From Nitrososphaerales archaeon (GTDB taxonomy: Archaea > Thermoproteota > Nitrososphaeria > Nitrososphaerales > UBA57), in the NCBI GenBank assembly GCA_022449325.1, contig JAKUSK010000017.1, positions 1-14,568 on the forward strand: DNA of 14,568 nt. Reading direction: 5' to 3'. The first letter of the stretch is position 1; each line of letters starts with the position of its first letter. Below the pieces are notes generated by a model. The model had not been told where the DNA came from and searched no databases. It saw only the letters and a list, made by a program, of their open reading frames with translations. Positions 1 through 6,203 of this stretch are shown piece by piece. The position numbers and the translations under genes were made by a program.

Positions 1-22
1 CAAGTTTCTTCAATGAATTAAT

Positions 23-211
23 TTACGAATTTAATTTCTTTTTTAAATATCTTGTAATTATTTTCTGTATAATAAAAATCCAAATCAAAAACAAACCAAA
101 ACTTACAACTAATTTAAAAATCACAGTTAATATTCCACTAAACTGAAATGTAAATGGATTATTCAATGGAACTATTATTGTAAATATTATTGCTGAAGTT
201 AAAAATACCAA
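23..211 (-). CDS. Small two-helix membrane protein, unknown function
   Basis: The 62-residue product from the TTG at 211 has two hydrophobic stretches (about residues 2-16 and 27-48) and a basic end (KKIITRYLKKKLNS-like, Lys/Arg-rich), so a double-spanning inner membrane protein with a cytoplasmic C-terminus is likely. It lies 48 bp behind the GlcNAc-1-phosphate transferase on the same strand and is probably co-transcribed with it. The start is uncertain. The reading frame is open right back to the transferase stop codon, and the 16 intervening codons (ATA AAG AAC ATT ATA GAA TTA GTT...) encode hydrophobic residues that would complete the first membrane helix, which is too short from the TTG. 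No ATG or GTG exists there, only CTG at 214 and ATT/ATA codons. I do not recognise a family. Confidence 0.45.
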   Translation of the reverse strand: MVFLTSAIIFTIIVPLNNPFTFQFSGILTVIFKLVVSFGLFLIWIFIIQKIITRYLKKKLNS

Positions 212-259
212 CAGAAATGCAACAACTATGATTGAAACTAATTCTATAATGTTCTTTAT

Positions 260-1246
260 TTATATCACCCAAGTTAAGATTCCCATTATTGTTGCAATTG
301 TTGCTGATACAATACTTAAAATAAAAATTGTATTCACTATTGGTAATTCTTTTGAAGAATTACCTGCTACTATTAATCTTACTAATGTTATCGGTGCATT
401 ATCATTACTTTCTGCCTCGATTGTTCCATCTGGTAATACTCTTGTCGGTCTCACTCTGATATTCTTATGTTCAACAAAATCTTTCATACTTGATAAATAA
501 AAGAATGAATTTAATATCGCTGGTAATATTGCAAATACTCCAATTAACTCTACTCCTCCTACAATTGCAATAGCTCCATAGGTTGCCCCTAATGTCAATG
601 TTCCTGAATCTCCTGGGAATACTCTTGAAGGGTATTTATGAAACATAAAGAACGCTAAACACACTGAGATTAGGATTAACGTAACTAATACCATACTACT
701 ATCTCCTATCAAAAATAATGAAATTAATAATGGAATTGATGTAATTATCACAAATCCTGTTGATACCCCATTTAATACATCTATTGTATTGATTGTATTT
801 GCAGTTACGGGTATTGATACTAATATCAATAATGGATATATTATTGATAATTTAACTGATCCAAAAAATAGAAAGTCTAAATTTGGTTCATATGCGCCCA
901 ATAGAATTATTGGTACCGACGCCAACAATAAAATCAAAGGTTTTTTCCTACCTCCTAATGACTTGAAATCATCTACTATTCCTATTGTTGCTGAAATTAC
1001 TACTACCCCAAGTATTGCAATAATCCTTGTATCATTTGTTATAATTATTGACACCAATAATGCTGATACAAGACCTAAAATTATTGCAGGACCTCCAGGA
1101 TATGCAACAAATTTCTTTCCTTCTTTATGATAATCTAAAACTTCTCTTTTTAACTCAATTAATAATGAAATTAATCTATTCGATGCTAAATATGTAATAA
1201 CAAAGGCCATTATTACTATTCCATATTCTAGTAATCCTAAATTCAT
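260..1246 (-). CDS. UDP-GlcNAc:polyprenyl-phosphate GlcNAc-1-phosphate transferase (GT4, MraY/Alg7/AglH-like)
   Basis: This polytopic membrane enzyme should transfer a sugar-1-phosphate (by family usually GlcNAc-1-P) from a UDP-sugar to dolichyl- or polyprenyl-phosphate, the first committed step of lipid-linked oligosaccharide synthesis for archaeal N-glycosylation. About ten hydrophobic segments span 328 residues, the usual family length. Family motifs are in order: an early loop with YPGGPA (49-54), the Asp pair in GIVDDF (89-94; D92, D93), NTINTIDVLNG (150-160; N153, D156, N159), FPGDSGTLTLG (210-220; D213), and the long cytosolic loop VRPTRVLPDGTIEA (265-278) that usually carries UDP-sugar specificity. 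The ATG at 1246 sits directly behind GAGG, too close for a normal ribosome site, and a TATA-like element lies about 30 bp upstream, so the transcript is probably leaderless. The protein could equally serve another surface glycan; the motifs do not fix the sugar. Confidence 0.9.
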   Translation of the reverse strand: MNLGLLEYGIVIMAFVITYLASNRLISLLIELKREVLDYHKEGKKFVAYPGGPAIILGLVSALLVSIIITNDTRIIAILGVVVISATIGIVDDFKSLGGRKKPLILLLASVPIILLGAYEPNLDFLFFGSVKLSIIYPLLILVSIPVTANTINTIDVLNGVSTGFVIITSIPLLISLFLIGDSSMVLVTLILISVCLAFFMFHKYPSRVFPGDSGTLTLGATYGAIAIVGGVELIGVFAILPAILNSFFYLSSMKDFVEHKNIRVRPTRVLPDGTIEAESNDNAPITLVRLIVAGNSSKELPIVNTIFILSIVSATIATIMGILTWVI

Positions 1247-1272
1247 CCTCTATTACATTTGTATCATCGTCA

Positions 1273-1282
1273 CTAATAAAAT
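1273..1282 (-). promoter_or_regulatory. Candidate TATA element for the GlcNAc-1-P transferase
   Basis: On the minus strand this reads ATTTTATTAG, 27-36 bp before the ATG at 1246, the spacing expected for an archaeal TATA box with a very short leader. The surroundings are AT-rich, so the match is weak on its own. Confidence 0.35.
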
Positions 1283-1290
1283 ACTAAAGT

Positions 1291-1301
1291 TAAAATAATA
1301 T
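1291..1301 (+). promoter_or_regulatory. Candidate TATA element for ssb
   Basis: The AT-only stretch taaaataatat lies 25-35 bp before the ATG at 1326, and there is no Shine-Dalgarno motif between them. This fits a leaderless archaeal transcript. It shares the 79-bp divergent intergenic region with the transferase promoter. Confidence 0.4.
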
Positions 1302-1325
1302 TGCAAATACATATATTGTTATAAA

Positions 1326-1616
1326 ATGAACATCGCAGAATTAACCGATGGCGCAAGAAATGTTGAAATTCCTGAAGCCGAAGTCACCGAAGTTGGTGAA
1401 ACCCGAACTGTTAATACACGTTTTGGTACTGAAGCACGTGTCGCAGACATAAAAATTAAGGACGAGACAGCAGAAATTACGCTTTCGTTATGGAATGATG
1501 ATATCGAAAAAGTACAGGTTGGTACAAAACTAAAAATTGGTAATGGCTATACAAACAGCTTTCGTGGCGAAGTTAAGCTAAACGTTGGCCGATATGGCAC
1601 ACTTGATATACTCTAA
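1326..1616 (+). CDS. ssb: Single-OB-fold ssDNA-binding protein (archaeal SSB/RPA-like)
   Basis: This 96-residue cytoplasmic protein is one OB fold of the archaeal SSB type, which coats single-stranded DNA in replication and repair. Typical landmarks are VGETRTVNTRFG (23-34), the DETAEITLSLWND segment (46-58) with aromatic W56, and the closing strand NGYTNSFRGEVKLNVGRYG (73-91) with F79 and Y90 as further candidate stacking residues. It ends straight after the fold: the acidic flexible tail that many crenarchaeal SSBs use for protein contacts is absent. Codon use looks slightly less AT-biased than in neighbouring membrane genes. It is divergent from the transferase gene, and its stop codon overlaps the convergent DUF1634-type gene by 4 bp. 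Some short OB-fold proteins of this family bind RNA instead, so the exact ligand is inferred. Confidence 0.85.
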   Translation: MNIAELTDGARNVEIPEAEVTEVGETRTVNTRFGTEARVADIKIKDETAEITLSLWNDDIEKVQVGTKLKIGNGYTNSFRGEVKLNVGRYGTLDIL

Positions 1617-1927
1617 ATTATTATCCTAGCTACTAAACCCAATATTATGCCTAGTACGACTAGTTCTGATACTGCATTAATCTGATTATCTAATTTTGAG
1701 AACTCTATAATCATTATTGTAGATCTGCTTACTGGTATCATAAATAACAAGAATATTATGGAAAAATCTAACAAATTCATTCCTGATATTTCAAATGAAT
1801 CAATCAAAATGTCTTGACTGAAACTAATTTCTAATATTACTGACGCTATCGTTAATAATATAACAAATATCAATATTGTTTTAATAACTGTCGATATTGA
1901 ATTTTCTAATTTATTATTCTCACTCAT
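1613..1927 (-). CDS. DUF1634-type small membrane protein, partner of TauE/SafE permease
   Basis: The 104-residue product has three hydrophobic helices (about 14-35, 50-72 and 84-103) after a short polar N-terminus. Its size, topology and position directly behind a TauE/SafE gene match the DUF1634 family, whose members typically sit beside such permeases in archaea and some bacteria. The assignment rests on this context as much as on sequence. The ATG start overlaps the stop of the permease gene as ATGA (1924-1927), a sign of translational coupling and a likely complex. Its biochemical role is unknown; an accessory subunit of the exporter is the natural guess. Its stop codon overlaps the end of ssb on the other strand. 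Confidence 0.65.
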   Translation of the reverse strand: MSENNKLENSISTVIKTILIFVILLTIASVILEISFSQDILIDSFEISGMNLLDFSIIFLLFMIPVSRSTIMIIEFSKLDNQINAVSELVVLGIILGLVARIII

Positions 1928-2763
1928 AAATTCAAAACCTCAATTTCTAATCCATTTATTATCATTCTCACTGCAATGTAGATTAATACTAAACAAAAAA
2001 TATTTGTTAATATTTGTTTATCAATTGTTTTGTTTATCCTTGATCCTATTTGAGCACCAAAAAATATTCCTAATATTATTGGCGATGCTATTACAACATC
2101 AATAAACCCATTATTAAAGAAAATCAATGCACCAACAAGTGATGTAACACCAATCATAAAACTACTTGTTGCAATTGCTACTTTGATGGGAACCTTCATT
2201 ATTCTATTCATTATTGGTACAAAAATTGCACCTCCTCCTAGACCTAATAATCCTGAAAATATTCCTCCTATGATACTAAGTATAGTTCCTTCTTTTTCTC
2301 TAATTACCGAATATGTGATTGTCTTATTTGTACTTTCATCAAAATATTCTCTTTCATCATCTGACCTTGATTTTATATTATTATCTTCTGAATTCTTTTT
2401 TAACTTTCTATACATGTCGATTGCGACATATCCTAACACTACTCCAAAAACTGCACTTAGAACATTACTATCTATTAATAACGCAGTATATGCACCAATT
2501 ATTGATCCTGTCACCGCACCTAATTCTAAAATTGAACTTAGTCTCATGTCGGTTATTCTATTTTTTATATAAACTAAAGATGAACTACTTGAGTTTACTA
2601 ATACCCCAATGAAGCTTACTCCAATTGCTTCATGCATGGGCATATCGAATAATATCGTTAATGCAGGCACTAAAATTATTCCGCCTCCTAATCCTAATAA
2701 TGAACCTATTATTCCTGCTATGAAACTGGTTGATAGGATATACACAAAGAGTAGTATGTCCAC
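1924..2763 (-). CDS. TauE/SafE-family membrane permease (sulfite/sulfonate-type anion transporter)
   Basis: The 279-residue membrane protein shows the two-fold internal repeat of the TauE/SafE (former DUF81) family: GSLLGLGGGIILVPAL near residues 20-35 and GLLGLGGGAIFVPIM near 171-185, each opening a bundle of about four helices. A charged cytosolic loop of about 40 residues (119-158, KKNSEDNN...) separates the halves. Family members move small anions such as sulfite, sulfoacetate or other organosulfur compounds; the substrate here cannot be read from sequence. The start is GTG at 2763. An in-frame TAG lies a few codons upstream, and the overlapping ATG at 2765 is in another frame. It forms a two-gene unit with the DUF1634-type gene behind it. 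Confidence 0.85.
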   Translation of the reverse strand: MDILLFVYILSTSFIAGIIGSLLGLGGGIILVPALTILFDMPMHEAIGVSFIGVLVNSSSSSLVYIKNRITDMRLSSILELGAVTGSIIGAYTALLIDSNVLSAVFGVVLGYVAIDMYRKLKKNSEDNNIKSRSDDEREYFDESTNKTITYSVIREKEGTILSIIGGIFSGLLGLGGGAIFVPIMNRIMKVPIKVAIATSSFMIGVTSLVGALIFFNNGFIDVVIASPIILGIFFGAQIGSRINKTIDKQILTNIFCLVLIYIAVRMIINGLEIEVLNL

Positions 2764-2787
2764 ATGATTCTTTGCATGTTCTTGCTA

Positions 2788-2797
2788 ATAATATTGT
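2788..2797 (-). promoter_or_regulatory. Candidate TATA element for the TauE/DUF1634 unit
   Basis: The minus-strand sequence ACAATATTAT lies 25-34 bp before the GTG at 2763, the correct spacing for a leaderless archaeal start. No Shine-Dalgarno motif precedes the GTG. Confidence 0.35.
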
Positions 2798-2831
2798 TCT
2801 AATTGCTGACTAACAATATCTGATTCCTGAA

Positions 2832-2841
2832 AAATTATAAA
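2832..2841 (+). promoter_or_regulatory. Candidate TATA element for the coiled-coil protein gene
   Basis: The sequence aaattataaa lies 27-36 bp before the ATG at 2868 with no ribosome-binding motif between, again fitting a leaderless transcript. It is divergent from the TauE promoter within the 104-bp intergenic region. Confidence 0.4.
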
Positions 2842-2867
2842 TTCGATTACTGTTTTATATAATAAAA

Positions 2868-3680
2868 ATGTCATCCAGAAAATCATCTAGAAAATCTAAA
2901 AAACGTTCTCAATCTAATGAGTTATTAAAAAATAAGATTCTTGCCCCCATCCTTATTGCATTTCTTTTCGGTGGAATTCTTGGTTATGTGGTTACTCAGC
3001 CGCAAGTTAATACCTTAAAAACTAACGAAGATGTTCTTGAATCTCAAATCTTGTTTCTTGAAGAACGAATTAACGAACTTAAAATTAAGGAATCTGAACT
3101 CTCTCAATCTCAAACTGCCGTTAACAATTTACAATCCCAAATAAATTCCAATGAAATCGAAAATGAGGCTTTATCTAAAAAGGTCTCATCACTCAATACA
3201 GAAATTACTATTCTTGAAACTGCACTTCAAGACAACAAAGTTCAACTCAATGTTGCCATCCAAGAAGCTGAACTTTCTGAAGATGAATTGTCTAAAATGA
3301 ATACTCGTCTTACTTCTATCACACAAACTATTGAAAAGTTTGAAAATGATAAACTCTTACTTGTTGAACTTCGAAAAGAAATTCCTTCCAGTAGAGCTGA
3401 AGCTCACAATCATTGGGAACGCGTCAAAGACATTGCAGTAGTTAGCGATCCAACTCTTGGTCCTAAAATTGATAAAGTTATTTCTATGATTGACGCATAT
3501 TATGATTGGCTTGATCAACAACCGGGAGCTAATTCTACCGACACAGATTTCTTTAACTGGATTGTCGAAGGTAATATCAGTGGTGCAATTAATTATACAT
3601 CTGAAATTGGAAAATTTCAGAATGACGCTCTTTTAGCTGTCATCATACGTATGGATGCTGCAGTTAGTCTTGTTTCATAA
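2868..3680 (+). CDS. Membrane-anchored extracellular coiled-coil protein, unknown function
   Basis: I do not recognise a family. The 270 residues fall into four parts. First comes a very basic Ser/Arg/Lys cytoplasmic head (1-23, SSRKSSRKSKKRSQ). One hydrophobic segment follows (24-43). A long heptad-rich, Glu/Gln/Leu-rich coiled coil runs from about 46 to 170. A C-terminal, probably helical domain (about 171-270) contains HNHWERVKDIAVVSDP, the aromatic YYDWLDQQPG (211-220) and a final amphipathic helix. By the positive-inside rule the coiled coil and end domain should lie outside the membrane. There are no cysteines. It has its own promoter-like element and is separated by 66 bp from the transporter operon, so co-regulation is possible but not shown. 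It could be a surface spacer, an oligomerisation scaffold or a membrane-envelope tether; that is inference only. Confidence 0.75.
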   Translation: MSSRKSSRKSKKRSQSNELLKNKILAPILIAFLFGGILGYVVTQPQVNTLKTNEDVLESQILFLEERINELKIKESELSQSQTAVNNLQSQINSNEIENEALSKKVSSLNTEITILETALQDNKVQLNVAIQEAELSEDELSKMNTRLTSITQTIEKFENDKLLLVELRKEIPSSRAEAHNHWERVKDIAVVSDPTLGPKIDKVISMIDAYYDWLDQQPGANSTDTDFFNWIVEGNISGAINYTSEIGKFQNDALLAVIIRMDAAVSLVS

Positions 3681-3716
3681 CACTGCGGATAACATTTTTC
3701 TTAAATTAATAAACAA

Positions 3717-3726
3717 TTTAAATATA
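3717..3726 (+). promoter_or_regulatory. Candidate TATA element for the propeller-transporter operon
   Basis: The sequence tttaaatata lies 21-30 bp before the ATG at 3747 in an AT-rich gap of 66 bp. It is the only plausible promoter region before the closely packed genes that run to 13238, so it probably drives the whole operon. Confidence 0.4.
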
Positions 3727-3746
3727 TTAATAACGAATGTTACTAA

Positions 3747-6194
3747 ATGAAACTACTTCCATATCTTGCCCTATTCGTGCTTTTATCCAGCGTTTTAATT
3801 CCTTTAGTTGTTAATACTGCTTCAGCAGGTCCTGAAGATATTCTTTGGAGTGATGCTCGCCCATACAGAGCAATTTCTCCACTTATTCCTGAGAGTGGTA
3901 TAATGTTCCATGAACCTGTTTCGAAGGTCTTTTCTGGTGCAGCTCAAGGAGTAGTTAGAGGTGAGGATGTTCGTTTTGCTAATGCTAAGAAAGGCGCAAT
4001 GGAAGAATGGCTTCAAGACAATGTTGATTTAGCTGGAGCTGATAATAATCAAGATGTTCGATTACAAGCTGCAGGCGCTGCCGCTTTAGTTCCTTATCGT
4101 GATCCTTCACAAAAATTTAGTAGAAACATTCTTATAACAAGAGATTTTGGTACAACTCCGGTCCAAACTGAACCAGTACTTGCTGTAAATCCTAATGATC
4201 CTGAACATCTTGTAATGGGTACTATAGATTATAATTTTGCAAACGTTGTTTCATATGTTAGTAGAGATGGCGGTCAAACTTGGGATGGTGCATTCCAATC
4301 TAAATATCTACAAGAAGACCTTGGAGCTGCAGGAGATCCAATTGCAGCATTTGATAGAAAAGGTAGTGTCTACATGGGTTGTATATCTATTGGCAGTGAT
4401 GATTTCAGTTTAGGCGGTACTCCTTTACAAGAATCAGTTTCTAGTATCTCAATTACTCGTTCTGACGATGGCGGAGAGACATGGTTACAACCAATATCTA
4501 GTGCTCGTAGTACAATATCGTTAACTTATTCTCAAAATCAATTTGAAGGTGAGTCTACTAATGTTACAAGTAGTGGTACATTAAGATTTGGTTTCTTGGA
4601 CAAGCCTTGGATAGCTACCGGCCCAAATCCTGAAAACCTTGATGAAGATATCATTTACGTCGTTTACACACATTTCGTTACACGATATGATTTCTTCTTT
4701 GCTTTAGATGGAGCTATTCTCTATTTCAGATACCCTGTTCTTGAAACAACTATTGAAATGGTCAAATCTGAGGATTATGGAATGACTTGGAGTAACCCTC
4801 TTCCTGTTAGCCCAACCGTATATTCTGCCTATGCAGGATCTGGCGGTGGTGGTAATGAAAACCAATTTGCAGAAGAAACCGATAGAGTTGTTCAATTCCC
4901 ACATGTATTCACACATGACGACGGCACAGTTTATGTTGCCTATCATGATTCCACTGACGACGGACCTTTTGAGGGACTAGCTGAGACTCATATAGTTCGT
5001 TCTGACGATGGCGGTGATTCATTCAGTCTCTGGGAACGCGTTGCAACATTTAACGAACCCTTCTATCGTTCAAGAAACGCTCCATTTCGTTCATGGGCTA
5101 GTGCAATGCCTCGTGGTTCTGTTTCTGATGTAGATGGATCTATAAGCATTGTTTTCGGAGGTCGACCTTCTGACAAACCAACTGACGATGGTGATGTATA
5201 CTTTGCACGTTCTACTAATCAGGGCGAATCTTGGTCAACTCCTAAACGTATTAATGACGACGGAAGTTCTGCATTTCAATTCTTTCCAGCACTAGATGTT
5301 GGACCTGATGGAAGTATTCATGCATTCTTTGGAGATTTCCGTGACAGTCCTAGTGAGATAACTTACCATATGTATTATACTCGTTCTGACGACGGCGGAG
5401 AAACTTGGTTACCTAATTCAAGAATTACAGATTATCCTACAAATCCTAACAAAGCTTTTCCTCGTGGTGCATTTATCGGTGATTACAACGATATCAAAGC
5501 AGTTGCCGACGATGTCTATATGATTTGGACTGATGGCCGACTTGGCGAAATGACTGGAATGAATCAGAAAATTGCTTTTGCACGAACTAAACCAATGCCT
5601 ACTCCTTCAATATTCATTAGTCCACCTTCTGGACCTGGAGGTAGAGATGTCCGTATCTCTGGATTTGATTTCCAACCAGATCAAGAAATCTATATCTCTG
5701 TTAGTGGTGTAATAATCTCTTCAGCACGTACTAACGACGATGGTTTATTCAATACTGATATATTTATTCCAATTGCAGGTGAAGGCGCACATACAATTTT
5801 AGCTATTGAAGCATCTGGAAATGTTGCAGCCGCTTCATTCTTTATGGACTTTGGTTTCAATAACCTTGACCAACTTGAGACTAGATTGTCTGATATATCC
5901 CAATCTATCTTTGATATGTTACAGACACAACCTGTTTCAAATAATCCACCAAACGAGATTCCTGTTCCCCCACCAATAGCTCCCGAACTTGGTGATTTAT
6001 CCAATTTACCTGTTCAGATAAACGAACTTCAAAATGACGTATCTGCTATTTCTGATAAAACAAATACTTTTGAAACTCTTATTTACACTTTGCTTGCAAT
6101 GATTTTGGCTATTGTCGTGGTTGTGTTTATTTCAATATCAAAAGAAAATGGTATTGATTTAAAAAATATCCGTGAACTCATGAATAAATCATAG
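3747..6194 (+). CDS. Surface-anchored BNR/Asp-box beta-propeller protein (sialidase-like fold)
   Basis: The 815-residue product has a signal peptide (1-27, cleavage near ASA/G) and six Asp boxes of the S-x-D-x-G-x-x-W type at residues 172 (SRDGGQTW), 239 (SDDGGETW), 341 (SEDYGMTW), 419 (SDDGGDSF), 489 (STNQGESW) and 547 (SDDGGETW). A beta-propeller of the sialidase-fold type is therefore clear. An Ig/IPT-like beta domain (about 618-702) follows, then a short helix, a Pro-rich linker (about 735-757), another helix and a C-terminal membrane span (about 778-798) with a short cytoplasmic tail. The propeller would sit outside the cell on a stalk. I see no (F/Y)RIP motif, so true sialidase activity is doubtful; such propellers also bind glycans or proteins. 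Its stop is 9 bp before the solute-binding protein gene, so the two are co-translated. Confidence 0.85.
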   Translation: MKLLPYLALFVLLSSVLIPLVVNTASAGPEDILWSDARPYRAISPLIPESGIMFHEPVSKVFSGAAQGVVRGEDVRFANAKKGAMEEWLQDNVDLAGADNNQDVRLQAAGAAALVPYRDPSQKFSRNILITRDFGTTPVQTEPVLAVNPNDPEHLVMGTIDYNFANVVSYVSRDGGQTWDGAFQSKYLQEDLGAAGDPIAAFDRKGSVYMGCISIGSDDFSLGGTPLQESVSSISITRSDDGGETWLQPISSARSTISLTYSQNQFEGESTNVTSSGTLRFGFLDKPWIATGPNPENLDEDIIYVVYTHFVTRYDFFFALDGAILYFRYPVLETTIEMVKSEDYGMTWSNPLPVSPTVYSAYAGSGGGGNENQFAEETDRVVQFPHVFTHDDGTVYVAYHDSTDDGPFEGLAETHIVRSDDGGDSFSLWERVATFNEPFYRSRNAPFRSWASAMPRGSVSDVDGSISIVFGGRPSDKPTDDGDVYFARSTNQGESWSTPKRINDDGSSAFQFFPALDVGPDGSIHAFFGDFRDSPSEITYHMYYTRSDDGGETWLPNSRITDYPTNPNKAFPRGAFIGDYNDIKAVADDVYMIWTDGRLGEMTGMNQKIAFARTKPMPTPSIFISPPSGPGGRDVRISGFDFQPDQEIYISVSGVIISSARTNDDGLFNTDIFIPIAGEGAHTILAIEASGNVAAASFFMDFGFNNLDQLETRLSDISQSIFDMLQTQPVSNNPPNEIPVPPPIAPELGDLSNLPVQINELQNDVSAISDKTNTFETLIYTLLAMILAIVVVVFISISKENGIDLKNIRELMNKS
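4458..5411 (+). repeat. Near-identical Asp-box codons in the propeller gene
   Basis: The Asp-box DNA at 4458 and 5382 matches over about 30 bases (cgttctgacgaYggcggag...), differing only at three synonymous third positions. A third copy at 4998 shares the first 17 bases. These mark the repeated propeller blades inside one coding region and are not a separate mobile repeat. Confidence 0.6.
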
Positions 6195-6199
6195 GGGAT
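6194..6199 (+). promoter_or_regulatory. Ribosome-binding motif for the solute-binding protein (TTG start)
   Basis: GGGGAT, one mismatch from the GGTGAT core of the archaeal Shine-Dalgarno sequence, begins in the stop codon of the preceding gene and ends 4 nt before the TTG at 6204. An in-frame TAG at 6192 leaves TTG as the only reasonable start that keeps the signal peptide. Confidence 0.45.
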
Positions 6200-6203
6200 T
6201 ATA

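Noticed and set aside
789..1130. Open frame of 113 codons on the plus strand inside the transferase gene
   Set aside because: It lies opposite a gene with all family motifs, has no recognisable domain, and reflects low stop density in the antisense of a membrane protein gene. The same applies to the plus-strand frames at 228-500, 2183-2572 and 2319-2612.
5690..6004. Minus-strand open frame of 104 codons inside the propeller gene
   Set aside because: It is a shadow of the clearly coding plus strand, with no ribosome-binding motif and no recognisable product. Other minus-strand frames within 3822-13111 were rejected for the same reason.
3747..6194. Calling the propeller a sialidase (neuraminidase)
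   Set aside because: Asp boxes prove the fold type but not the activity. No (F/Y)RIP motif is visible and the catalytic Arg triad cannot be placed confidently.
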